Below are positions 43,120 through 54,762 of a stretch of 64,000 nt of DNA, in pieces. Under the pieces are notes generated by a model. The model was not told the origin of the DNA, searched no databases, and saw only the letters and a program-made list of their open reading frames with translations. Positions within the stretch are counted from its first letter, which is position 1. Each line of letters opens with the position of its first letter. The translations under genes were made by a program, and so were the position numbers. This stretch comes from Phycomyces nitens (lineage: Eukaryota; Mucoromycota; Mucoromycetes; Mucorales; Phycomycetaceae): contig JAHRBC010000007.1 of the NCBI GenBank assembly GCA_022702545.1, positions 2,976,001 to 3,040,000 of the forward strand, in the 5' to 3' direction.

Positions 43120-46100
43120 GCCAACTGTTTTCTCCTCCTCTTTTTTTTCCTTTTATTATTATTATTATTTCCTATACAACGACATGTATACACCTGCACG
43201 CAAGCACATATATGTGTATATACAGATTCGCACACAAACGCTCTCACATTCGCCCACATTCACACAAAACACAGAAAGAGATCAGAGAAAAGAAGCCAAG
43301 GATTGCCCATAGTACAAATCTGACAAGAACAAGCGGTTATAACGATCTTTTTATTTGACTGTCTCTTTTTCAGTGTTTTATTTTTTACGATATCTCTCAC
43401 CATACAGCAGCATCATCTGTCTCTCTGTCTCTGTCTCTCTGTCTGTCTCTGTCTCTGTCTCTCTCTACACACCTATAAAAAATTGGAATATTACTCGAGA
43501 ATTCTCAAAAAAAAATCAATATTGAAAGGTTCTATTCAGTCAAAACAATGAATCAAAAAAAAAAACATGATCCAGACCACACCCTCTCTGATCTAAGCAG
43601 ACCACACAGATATCTGAAAAGAGCGACATGTTTATGTGCAGTTTATTTGTTGAATATCCTGATTTATTTTTGTGTTTGGAATTTGGATCAAAGAGAAAAA
43701 GTGCACAGATCAAGAGCATACGAGCACACACCACCTACACAGATACAGATACACGCACACGCACACGCACAGACACACACTCTAGTTATAGTATTTTACT
43801 TTGTGTGTGTTTGTGCTGATTGCCTTTTTTTTCTACAAAGTGAAAAGATGACAAGGCCTAAGAACAGAGAAATTGTGCAGCGTGCAATATCCATAGGCCT
43901 AGATTGAACGACTAGTTTGTGCTGTGAATATGTGGAATCTCAAGATGACAACGGTGTAACAGAATTCATACTGCGACCCGGCCAGTGTTTGTGATGTCTG
44001 GTGAGCCCTGGGGAAAGAGGGGAACTAGGTTTAGAAACAACATGCCAGGATTCTTATTGTTACTGTTGTTATTCCGGGACAGCTGATAAGCCACAAGATT
44101 TACTAGTGCGGATATGATGGATACTATGGAAACAAGATTTGATGCCTTGGATCAAGGACCCAAGACACAGAAAATTTGCCATGGAAACAGAATGGTAATA
44201 GGTAAGTGATTCAAAGGTGTGCTCTCTATTAGACCTTTTTATTGGATCCTTTAAATACTATGATATAAAATAGATGTCCTGGAAAACTTAGAAATACTAA
44301 ATATTCTAGAAATGTTTAAAAAAATAAAAAAGAGAGATATCAAACTATCTAGTCATTTTGGAAACAGTCTGCTTCAAGAAGACTTGTAAAAATAAAGTTT
44401 TGAATCCTTGGAAAATGAACAAGTATTCCAATATACAACTAGTCTGTCTCTTGGATTTTACATCTATACTTGACAAGACTAAACAATAGATAGTCTGTGC
44501 TAAAAAAAACTCTTGAAAAAACCAATGATAAAAGACTAGATCAAGTCTATAAAAGAATAAAAAGATTTTGTTAATAAAGATAATCATAACTGTAAATATT
44601 ATATTTATCATTTGAAATAGTTAATATGAATTGGTTGGGTAATGTTTAGACCATTAATGAGTATCTTGACATGTTTATTATTAATAATTGTAAAATATCG
44701 ATTGTCCCTTGCTTTGTTGGATTCAAATATTCAAAGATACATGTGTATAGTACTAAAGGATCTAGGTTTTTATTGTATAATACAATGTAATGTATAATGA
44801 TCCATTTACTAAAATATATGAATTATGTGGAAATATTAGCTTTTATAGAGTTTGTTTAATAGCACATTAAAGGCGTATCTTGTTTTAAATGGTAAATACA
44901 AGAGGTACATGAATTATGATTTTTTATCGATATTGTTTTGCTGGTTTAGAGTCACAATTAGGTCTATAGAGCAGAACCTATCTGAGCTACTTGGAAAATA
45001 GACTTTGTAACTCTACTTTTGCTCATTGTTACAAGTAGTACACTTTGGTATACTGTACTTGTAAAGCCGATTTTATTTTATTTTACCAGGTAAAACTGGT
45101 AGTCATAGTTACCATTGATGGTAATTTTTTTAAAAAGATGTAATGGAATGTATTTGTTAAAATACGTTTTGACACCACGAGCTTGATTGTCTTGAACTGA
45201 TTCGATGATATCCCAGCTTCCTTTGATTCCAAGTTACAATATATATTTTTTGAAATGGACCATTGATGTTCTGGTTTGACCAGATCAATGTATTGTAGAT
45301 TGCCTTTGTACCAGTAGGCGTGCCCACATGTGGAGTATTATAGACAAACTAATGGTCTTTTTATTTTTGGTTTTATATTCTGTTCCAGAACTTCCAAAAT
45401 TTAACGCCAATTGTAGATTTGTACTGGAAAGTACAAATGTGACATTTTTAATTTCTTCAAGGTCCTTGCCATTACTGATTTGAAACGTTCTTTGTGACAA
45501 AGCCAATTGGTCTTTAGGCTAGTTTCGCATAAGATTACCTTTTTTGCAAAAAAGTGTCCTTTACTGTTTGAAGATATGGTGATCGATTGAAGAAAAGAGG
45601 TTGTGGGTTTATATACATTTTTCCAATCCAGATATGTTTAGGTGCATTTATACGCCTTGAGATTCATTAGAATCCTGACATTCTGGACTTCTAGAAGGTT
45701 TGTTTTCCTATTATCCTACAATGATCATTTTATAAATATTAAAGCTCTTTTTCTTTGTTATCTCTGTCTTACTAAAAGCAGATTCTACTTGCAAAAATTT
45801 ATAGCACCTTGTCGGGATATTTTAGATCCTTGGTCCTACCTCCTTTTGTTTGATCTTTTATGTTTAGGTCATTGTCCAATGATATCAGTCTATAGTTTGG
45901 CTGTCGGACTTTGGCAAAATTAGCGCATCGTACAAACGTCCATTTAAAGCAATTTCTGGCAATAAAAATCCACAGCTTTCGAGCACACATTTACAGCACA
46001 GACGGGTAGATTGACACTTGGCATAAAGCAGTGAAAAAAAAAATATATATCATTAGCATTATCTTGTCCTTTACTTTCTGATTCTTCTGGATCTTCTGAT

Positions 46101-46327
46101 AATTCTCTATAGAATCCAACCAGACTTGAAAAAAGAAGTTTTGGAAATCATCTACTTCTTTCTATTACATCAGTCTGTTATTGCCCCTCAATCCAAAATA
46201 CCCTTTATTCCTATCGATACTGTCGATGATCAACTGCTGTCTTATTATCATTGAATCCCTTGACATCATTACCTGACCAGGGAATTCCTCGTACTTTTCT
46301 TAATTATAATCCCTTATCCTATTTACA
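43120..46327. other. 3.2 kb region without a supported gene
   Basis: Contains a TCTCTG/TCTGTC pyrimidine repeat (about 43418-43466), a CA-rich stretch (43755-43780) and many A/T runs. An ATG frame of 119 codons at 43548-43907 has a hydrophobic segment but is built partly on the CA repeat and is not convincing. At about 45160-45990 several minus-strand frames (for example one ending HMWARLLVQRQSTIH) look like scattered remnants of a decayed gene or transposon, without diagnostic motifs. No RNA gene recognised. Confidence 0.45.
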
Positions 46328-48646
46328 ATGCTTATTGAAACCGTCTTTGTGGTCTATGGTGTCATTGGAGGCTTCATTGTCTTCTTTGGACTCTGTTCTC
46401 TTTTCATCAAGGAAAGACTCTATCTTTCTGAAGCCTGTAAGTCCAGATCACGTCAATTAGTATCATAAACATTCTGACTAACCTTAAATTATCAATTAGC
46501 TTTTGCCATTGCATGTGGCATTATATTTGGCCCTGTGTGCGCAAACTTTATTAATGTTGACGAGTGGGGAGACAAGATATTCATTACGCGTGAATTTACC
46601 CGTCTGGCCATTGCCATTCAGGTACGCTTAAAAAAAAACAATAACAACAACCAAAAAAAAAAGACATGTAATTTACATTGATTTATAGGTCATGGCAGCC
46701 GGTGTATCTCTCCCAAAGGCTTATCTCCGTACAGAGTTCAAATCTCTGTTTGTATTGCTCATTCCAGTAATGATTTGGATGTGGATCATTAGTGCTCTTT
46801 GCGTGTGGGCGCTCATTCCAGGATTAGACTTTGTAAGTAGAGTTGGAATCAGATTTCCTCGTACAACCAAAAATATTCGTTTATTTACTTTATTATTTAG
46901 CTTCAATCTCTCATGATTGCTTCGTGTTTTACACCAACTGATCCTGTAAGTATTCTGGCTGTTCTTTTTAAAAATTTATTCTAAACACACAACATCAACT
47001 AACCGCCATGTCATTTTTAAATTTGTTTATAGGTCTTGGCAAATTCAATTGTCCAAGGAAAGTTTGCCGAAAGACGCGTCCCTCTTCACGTCAGAAATAT
47101 CGTGTCAGCAGAAAGGTACCTTTTATATATATATATAATAATCTGTTTGTACTTTGCTAACATTTCTATAGTGGTGCCAACGATGGACTTGGATACCCAT
47201 TTCTGTTTCTTGCAATCTATCTCATGCATATGAACACTGGAGCAGCCATTGGCAAGTGGGCATATTGGGTTGTATGCTACCAGATCCTTTTATCAATCGT
47301 AATCGGCTTTGTGGTCGGCTATGTGGCTAGAAAGCTACTCAAGATTGCAGAAAAACGGTATGTCTTTTTTATTATTATTATTATTTATCAACCAAGACGT
47401 GGTAATAATTAACAATTTCTTTTAGCCGAATGATTGATAAGCAATCTTTTCTCGTATTCTCAATTGCTTTGGCTGTAAGTATATCAATATAAGCATGGTT
47501 TTATATCTGCAGTCTTGAATACCATTAATAATCTCATACAATTTTCTTTTATAGATATTCTTGGTTGGAACTGTAGCAATCATTGAAAGTGATGACCTCT
47601 TGGCATGCTTCATTGCCGGCAACTCGTTTACTTGGGACGACTGGTTCAGAACAGAAACCGAAGACTCGCAGCTGATGGAGGTAAAGGATCATACTAGATC
47701 TTACTATTCAGAGTTAACATTTTTCCTGTTTTGTTGTTTGGACCGAGTAGGTTATCGATCTACTTCTCAACATGAGCGTTTTTGTCTATATTGGAGCTAC
47801 TATGGTAAGGAATAATGCAGCATATATATATGGTCGAATGATGAGTATCTATGATCAAACCCTAACTTTGACTTTTATTATTAGCCATGGTCTTCATTCC
47901 AAAGCATCGCATTGGACGTTTCCTTGTGGCGTCTTGTGGTCCTAGCCATTATGGTCCTCTTGTTCAGACGACTCCCTATAGTTGTTGGCCTTTACAAGTT
48001 CATACCTGCCATTCACACATTTAGAGAGGCAATATTTACCGGATGGTTTGGCCCTATTGGTGTTGGTGCCATATTTTACTACACTGTTGCCATTGAGAAC
48101 CTTGGAGAAACCGGTCCAGATTCTCGTGCACATCAGGTCATTGAGCCAATTATATATTTTATGGTTCTTGCTTCAGTCATTGTTCACGGCATCACAATTC
48201 CCCTGTTTTACATTGGAACCTTTGCGACCAGGACAATTACTATCCAAAGCAATAACATCAAGCAAATCCGGATGTCCAAATCTTTTAGTCAAAGCCAAGG
48301 AGTTCCGGGTGCCATTTCAAGAGATGAAGAGTTGGGTCTGTCAGGAGAATACATGCCAGATCGTACCGGGCCACATGGGTTACCTCGTACACAAGAAGCA
48401 AATGCGGAGGTGGATATTGGCGTTAATAACTCGCAAACCGTTTTTGATGAAAAGGACAAAGTTTTCCCGCGCAAGACAACCATCAAGATTGTTACACCAG
48501 GTGGAGAACAGAAGCCTACAGATATACCACTTGATATACCAGAACGTCCTACCCAGTACAATGCTTTTGACGTTGATCTCGAAAGAAGCTCAAATGAAAC
48601 CAAGACTGGTTTTGGAGACGGTGAAAGTACATTGGATTCTCGCTAA
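46328..48646 (+). CDS. NHA1: Na+(K+)/H+ antiporter, fungal Nha1/Sod2 (CPA1) type
   Basis: Ten exons: 46328-46436, 46500-46621, 46689-46832, 46901-46945, 47033-47115, 47172-47357, 47426-47474, 47555-47680, 47751-47804, 47885-48646 (559 aa). About 12 hydrophobic segments. Family motifs: FTPTDPVLA (about residues 134-142, discontinuous-helix motif), SGANDGLGYPFLFLAIY (about 168-184, with the ND ion-binding pair), IIESDDLLACFIAGNSF (about 255-271), GWFGPIGVGAIFY and VIVHGITIPLFY. These place it with Sod2/Nha1 plasma-membrane exchangers that export Na+ (and often K+) in exchange for protons. The cytosolic C-tail (about 150 residues) is hydrophilic and short, closer to S. pombe Sod2 than to the very long tail of S. 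cerevisiae Nha1. It is convergent with the IML2-like gene. Exon 4 is only 45 nt and exon 7 49 nt. Confidence 0.92.
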
Positions 48647-49022
48647 ATATATATATATATCCTAATACCGCATGGATAGTCCTTTTTTTACTATCCTTGA
48701 TCTTTGTATTAAATGCCTCATAGATAAAAACAAGTATATATATAGATACATATATTATACACATTAGAATAAATAAAATGATTTCTTTTACAAAATTGTA
48801 CCATTTTTGAATATTTTCATATAATTTGTACACATTTCTCAAAGCCAATGTTTGTGCCAAATGGCAATTCACTATAGCTCATATAACCAAAATAATAATT
48901 CATATTTTAGTTTAAGCTTGTATATAAATAAATTAAATCAAAACCAAAGAATGCTGATAAATAATATATCATGGATTATGCCTAGTGCACCGCATAATAT
49001 ATATATCAATCCTGGATCATGT
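48647..49022. other. Convergent 3' flanks, no gene
   Basis: A 376 bp AT-rich spacer between the antiporter and IML2-like stop codons, with TA repeats at 48645-48660 and AATAAA-like signals. No gene seen. Confidence 0.6.
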
Positions 49023-51994
49023 CTACTTTTCGGCTGTTGCCGATTTGTTCCCCATGAAAGGAAGCGAAAATGAAAACCTGCTTTTACCCTCGGTTTCAGG
49101 AACCGGCGTCGTAAAACCAAGCTCTTCTGCTCTTGTGAGAGCAAGACCGAGACGCTAATAAGATACCAAATCAACGATATTTTTAGTGTTATTTCTAATG
49201 CAAAACATGGAGAACATGTTTGTGACATACCACAGAAAGACGATATTCGAAATCGTATTTTGAACATGTCAGCGCCATTTCCCATACTCGTCGAGCACGA
49301 GCCTTGTCATCGAGGTTCCAGCAAGAAACGCCAGACTCCCTACATATATTCCAAACAAAACAAAAAAAGGTATGAGCATAGGCTATTTTGCTTGTAATTT
49401 TGCTAATTTACCAGAATGCATAAGGCACTACCCAGGACTCTGATTCAAAGCTCTCTCTGTGATCGATAATCCAGTTCAGATGCCCAGCATTCTCACTTGG
49501 TATACCAATCACATTTTGAATTGATGCCTTGACAAGTAGCAAGATTGCACGCTCATCAAAATAGTCGGGCAAATCTGTATCGGGTGCCAATTCGACCATG
49601 CGCTCCTGATATGCCTGTTCTTCCTTGGATTGGATAAAGTCTAAAGCATCATCTACTCGAGCTATGCAGTCCTTCAACAGACCGTGGTCCATAAAATAGA
49701 ACAGGTTCCAGATGAGCATAAACTCCAGAATCGGACAATACATATCCATGTCTTGGTAACCGCTTTCTTGGAGGGTTTCAATTTTACGCAGTGTGTATGC
49801 ATCCATGTACTCTAGGCGACTACCCTTCTTTTTTTCTACTAGAGCCTCCACTTGAGCAAATACGAGAATTGCTTCGGTGCGCTGGCCTTTCATCTCTAGA
49901 CATGCTCCTTCGGCATATTTACAAAATGCTGGAGACCAGTAATGATGCTTGGACAAGTAGGAAAATGCAGTTGCAGCCTGGTCCCAGTTTCCAGTAATCA
50001 GATGGTTAAGGGCAACTTCATATCTAGATGTGTTTGTGAATGCAAGTTCGGCCCAGTCGCCCTTTCCCATATCAGACGCATAGAGGAATGACTGAGTAGA
50101 CAGAGGAAGGTCAATAGCAAGTCTGGCAACAGAACCAGAAAAGAAAAGGTAGAGAGCAGAGTTAGGATGGCCCCGCTGAGCTTCCAGTAAGGTCTATGGG
50201 TGTTTGAAAGAAGATTAGACAAAGTCGATTATTTTATTTCTGGACTTGTTTTGATGATAGTACCTCCATGGCTTCTTTTGTATAAACACTAGAAAGGATC
50301 TGAGGAGTAAAGGAAGTGACGGTGGTGTAGTAAGATAAAAGCCTAGAATAACATAATTATGGTCAATATCACTATTGAGCGTCTTTAATATGTTGATTTA
50401 CATTATAGTTGCCATGTAGCCCCGGACACCTTTTCCTTCTGCACATGCATTGAGAAGTCCAAAGCCCAGTTGCTTGTCTGGTTTCCAGCCAAGAAACGAT
50501 ATTGCCTTTAGGATCTTGACTGGCAAACTAGCCAAGACAAGGTGAACAGCACCAACACTACAAACAAAAAGCGTTTATTATCAGCTTCTAAACATCACCA
50601 GAAACCCCGTAATAATTCTAGGAATCACAAGCAAAATATCATGGAAATTATGGTTACCCAAATTGAACACACGAAACTGTGTTGGCGTCCATGTATTTAC
50701 TGTATCCATCGCCCATTTTTTTGTATTCTTCCCAGACGAAGCCATAGCTGCTGTAAGCTATAAATATAAAGCAATTGAATATCTTGAATGGCTCTTGGGG
50801 TCTAGTTTTCATTCCAAAAAAACACCTTTTTACCTCTACGTAGATTTAATCCACACTTTACATAGTCAATAATAGATCCTTGGCTCAACTGTAGAATGGC
50901 CATCTGCAAACAACATTCAGCTTCAATCACATGCGCGCGCAAGAGCCCATTTGGTGCAAATGTTTCACTGGTAACAGTAGTCTGTGTTGGTAAAGTGCCG
51001 TCTTCTGATGGTGTAGTCTGAGGATTAGGGTCTACAGCAGTATTCTCTTCTGAGCCCCCAAGGAATCTATAGTATCGAGCAAGCTGTTCAGACTTTGGTG
51101 GAGGTGTCTTGTAGATACTGCGCAGAGTTTTTGCGATATCATAGGTGGTATTGAGTGAATTCAGAGCAGTAGTTCGGTCGTGCTCGGCAGAAGTCTGTCG
51201 TTACACCAAATCAACTACATATATTAGCATTTGTTCAATAGGAAAATATAATGACATATTGAACCATACACACCATTATAGCTATAGTGATCAAAATCAT
51301 CAAGATGTACACACACATTTATTAATATCCATCCATATACATTATAATTGAAATACATTTGGCCTAAAAAAAACACAAGGTTGAGATAACTTGCCTTTTA
51401 AGAATGTCATTGAACTAAGGGCAAGTGCATGGAGTGGATCACTGTAAAAAAAAAGAAGATCAATAAAGAGGTTCATTTCATAGTTTAATGATAATAATTC
51501 TACTAGCTGGTCATATAGAACTTTTCATTACACATTTGCCTTTTCGGAGAACGTGGCCTTGGCACTCATGAATCGATTGTCGAGCAACAGCTCAAGACCT
51601 TTAATGACAGGTTTGTCTATACAAAGCCTACTAGTCAGATATTTTGAGCCCAATTGTGTATCCTCTTACCTTGTTCCTCTTGTTCTTCCAGGGTCAGGGT
51701 AGTTGGACCGATAATTTTGAGTTCATTCTTGATGAAGATCACGTTGGCATTCGTTCTCTCGAGATCCGCTGCCGAGATTGAGCCATGGCCTTGAGTAGGG
51801 ATGGTTGATGATGAAATGGGAGGAACTAGACTAGCTGGTTCCTCGGAAGTGAGGCCTCTTTGGCGTGCATCTTTAGCCAAGAGGAGTGTGGGATGAGGTT
51901 GATCTGCGGGAATAGGTATGGATTCTAGAGTGACTTGATCTGTTTGGATTTGGTCATTGTCAGGGGGTGGTTGAATAATGGATGATTGGGTCAT
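49023..51994 (-). CDS. IML2: IML2/TTC39-family protein
   Basis: Eleven exons by phase: 51994-51670, 51616-51532, 51441-51395, 51363-51341, 51194-50834, 50757-50658, 50557-50402, 50342-50264, 50193-49412, 49339-49231, 49154-49023 (about 732 aa). Characteristic blocks: IKGLELLLDNRFMSAKATF, HALALSSMTFLK, RAHVIEAECCLQMAILQLSQ, YGFVWEEYKKMG, FGLLNACAEG, LSYYTTVTSF, HPNSALYLFFSGSVARL and helical repeats such as ALNHLITGNWDQAATAFSYL. These match the DUF3808/TTC39 family, whose yeast member Iml2 is linked to lipid droplets and clearance of inclusion bodies and has TPR-like helices. Exons 3-4 are the weakest part: a 31 nt intron with GC donor (GCAAGT) and a 23 nt exon are needed to hold the frame. The N-terminus is Pro/Ser-rich and disordered. 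It lies downstream of U1-70K on the same strand. Confidence 0.87.
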
Positions 51995-52615
51995 TAAGAA
52001 TAAAGTGGATTGATTTATGGTATTGTTTTGAACGAATTAATAGTTGTAAAAGAGGGTGGGAACCGAGCATGTAAATGCAATAATAAATATATAAATATAT
52101 ATAAATATATATAAATATAAATATATATATAAATATATATATGTGTGTGCTTGTGTTTGTGTGCTTGTGTTTGTGTGCTTTGACCGAGAGATCCAAAGAC
52201 AAGGAGAAAGAGGAGAAAACTCGCTATATGTTGGCGGGATATATATAAAATACATAGTGTACAACGTAACATCTATAAGCTGGCCCATATTGTCAAAAAC
52301 CCCAAGAAAAACAAACTAGAATGATATTCTTGCTCTTCTTTGTTTTGTTTTTTGTTTTGTTTTTTTTTGCTTCTAAAAAATGTGGGATTCTTACCATGCT
52401 TACCATTCAGCATAGCAGCGGTTGACGATGTAAGCCGATACTTGCCTTTGAAATCGGCGTTTTTTTGATGAGGAGGGGGAGGGGAAGAGGAGGAGAACAA
52501 TTGACAGACGATTAAGAAAAAAAGAGAAGGAAGAAGAAGAAGAATAAGAAGAAGAATAAGAAAAAAAAAGAGCCCGTTTTTTCCTGTTTGTTTGATTGTT
52601 ACTTTGAATCTGCAT
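51995..52615. other. Spacer with TA/TG microsatellites
   Basis: TA-rich run 52080-52145 followed by GTGTGCTTGTGTTT repeats (52142-52180); an AAG/AGA-rich stretch at about 52515-52575. No gene seen. Confidence 0.7.
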
Positions 52616-53864
52616 TTAAGCATAGCGATCCCTGTCTCGACGGCCCATGCGTTCTCTTGATCTATCTCTACCACGACCACCGTATCTGTCGCGCTCTCTG
52701 TCTCTGTAGGAGTGAGGACTACGGCTACGAGAGCGCACCCGGGATCTCCTCCGATCCTCGTTATCTCTTCTGCCAAACCCTTGGCCTCCTCCTCCATAGC
52801 CACCTCCGCCATTACCAAAGGCACGGCCACCATCATAACCACTTCCGCCAGTGCGGCCCTGTCCACGGTCACGATTACCATCGCTGTACGAAGAGCGGTT
52901 TTCTCCTCTGTTGGAGGATGCACTCTGAGGTGGACGACTATCACGCGTACCACCCAGGCCACCTCCAAGACGACGAGGCTTCCACCCCTTAACTGTTCGG
53001 CCACGCTCAACGTCTACAATCACACGTCGACCCAACATCTTCAAACCATCGGCATCTTTGTAGGCAGCTATGGACAAATATTTGTTTAGGTTGCCATACA
53101 CAAACCATCATTATCCTGCATTTGGGGTTGCGTGCGTAATGTTCCAAGTCCAGGCATCTTTTTATAAAATCATTACCTCGCATGTCCTTTTCTCTCTCAT
53201 ACTCAATGAATGCATATCCTCGCGACTTTCCTTCTGGCGTCTTTACGAGGCGAATCTACACCAGAAATTATATTGAGCACATTTTTTCCATCTCCCTACT
53301 TTAGTCCTGTCTTGCTTACATTCTTGATGGGTCCGTACAGCTCAAACTCACGCATAAGATCACTCTCTGTCAATTCGTAGCTCAAACGTGCGATGAACAA
53401 GGTATTAAAGGGATTGCCTTCCATCTTGTCATCATTTTCTGGATCATCTACATATAACCAAGGATTCAGTAATCCAGAAGCGCGCAAGGTACGCAAAGCA
53501 TACTCACACTCAGCAAGTGCCTTGGCAAGATCCTCATCTGCCTTTTTTCTTCTAGCTGCAATCTAAAACAGAATCATGAGTAACCTCTTATTTTTTTTAT
53601 TGTTTGTTTTTTCGCCCAAAGAATATTTCATTTGAAGCCTGATTTGATCCCTAGATGCAATACCTTTTCTCTGCGCTTTTCTTCAGTGGACTTCCATGGC
53701 ACATAGTCGGGATCGTAGTTTCGTAGCATGGGAACCAGAGATGCGATTCCAGACACCTGTGCACCTACACGCTTTTCAGGTGCCTTGTCAAGTGGCTTGA
53801 CATATGGCAGAGGTGGTCGTGGTGCAAAAAGCTTTAGAAGATTTGGCGGTAACTTGTCGGTCAT
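52616..53864 (-). CDS. SNRNP70: U1 snRNP 70 kDa protein (U1-70K)
   Basis: Five exons: 53864-53664, 53562-53508, 53447-53320, 53255-53177, 53067-52616 (304 aa). The N-terminal arm has [17 protein letters not shown], as in U1-70K proteins that wrap the U1 core. The RRM spans about residues 90-170: [20 protein letters not shown] (RNP2), [20 protein letters not shown] (RNP1), then the post-RRM signature DGRRV-like [20 protein letters not shown] and [11 protein letters not shown]. The RRM binds stem-loop I of U1 snRNA, defining the 5' splice site. The tail is Gly-rich then RS/RD-rich ([20 protein letters not shown]), the phosphorylated interaction region for SR proteins. It is shorter than animal U1-70K, as is usual in fungi. 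The first ATG directly precedes the conserved LPPNLL arm. Confidence 0.95.
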
Positions 53865-54762
53865 TAGGTACGCAAAAAAAAAATATGTAAAGAATAAATG
53901 GGCACTTTCTTTAAAGGTGCTTTTACGAGCGAAAAAAACCAAAGTGAGCAGAAAATGGTGTGGAGAGGGGCTCTGTGACGTCTTGTGTTTATTTGCTGAC
54001 GTTGCTTATAGGAAAATAAAACACCGCTGGATCAAAAACCATCTCAAATATGCTGTGGATTAAAGAGATGGTTTATTTATTGAAAGGAAAAAAAAAAGAA
54101 GATTTATAGTAGTTTTTCTTGACAAAACATCAGCATATTATCTATAGAGTGTAAAATAAGCATATAAGCCAAAACATTCTGAATTTGATATTTCTTCTTC
54201 TTCTTCTTGGTCATCAAAAACGAACCCAACGCAGATAATAGACATTCTTTTGCGTTTGTCTTTATGGTTGTTTCCTAGTGCAATTGCTTTCTTGACAACA
54301 CTATAATCAGCAAGTCATTGAATTGGCCAATCAAAATCAATTTTACATTTTCAGAAGCAAGTATTTTTAGAATCATTGCTTGCATTGAATTTCTGCCGCA
54401 GGATTCCTTTATACCAAAAAAATAATAATACATGAATAAATGATATTGTCAAGACTTTAGATAAATCAGACAAGATAAAGGTTGATGTATCACAAATATA
54501 CAGTGAGAATTGTTGGGTTTTCAAGGTTAAAAAAGTGGGCAAATATTCAACATTCTCTATACAAAAACTGGACTTTTGTTGGCCCAGTTAGAATATTGCG
54601 ACTAAAAAATAAATAACCTTTTTTACTCGGGCCTATATTTGTTTCCCGAATATCTGTCAAGTCTATTTGATAGATCACTCACTGAATGCATATAATCCAA
54701 TACATCTTTATAGCTAATGGGTCAATATTTTTTCTTTAAATAATAATAATATATTTTGGAGC
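53865..54762. other. Intergenic, AT-rich, no gene seen
   Basis: Upstream region of U1-70K and 3' flank of the MULE relic. TTC microsatellite at 54192-54209. No coding region recognised. Confidence 0.55.

Noticed and set aside
43548..43907. 119-codon ATG frame with a hydrophobic segment
   Set aside because: A large part is a translated CA microsatellite (HAHAHAQTHT) and there is no recognisable domain.
45160..45990. Possible second DNA transposon relic on the minus strand
   Set aside because: Some phrases look DDE-like, but no ordered set of motifs, TIRs or target duplication could be found.
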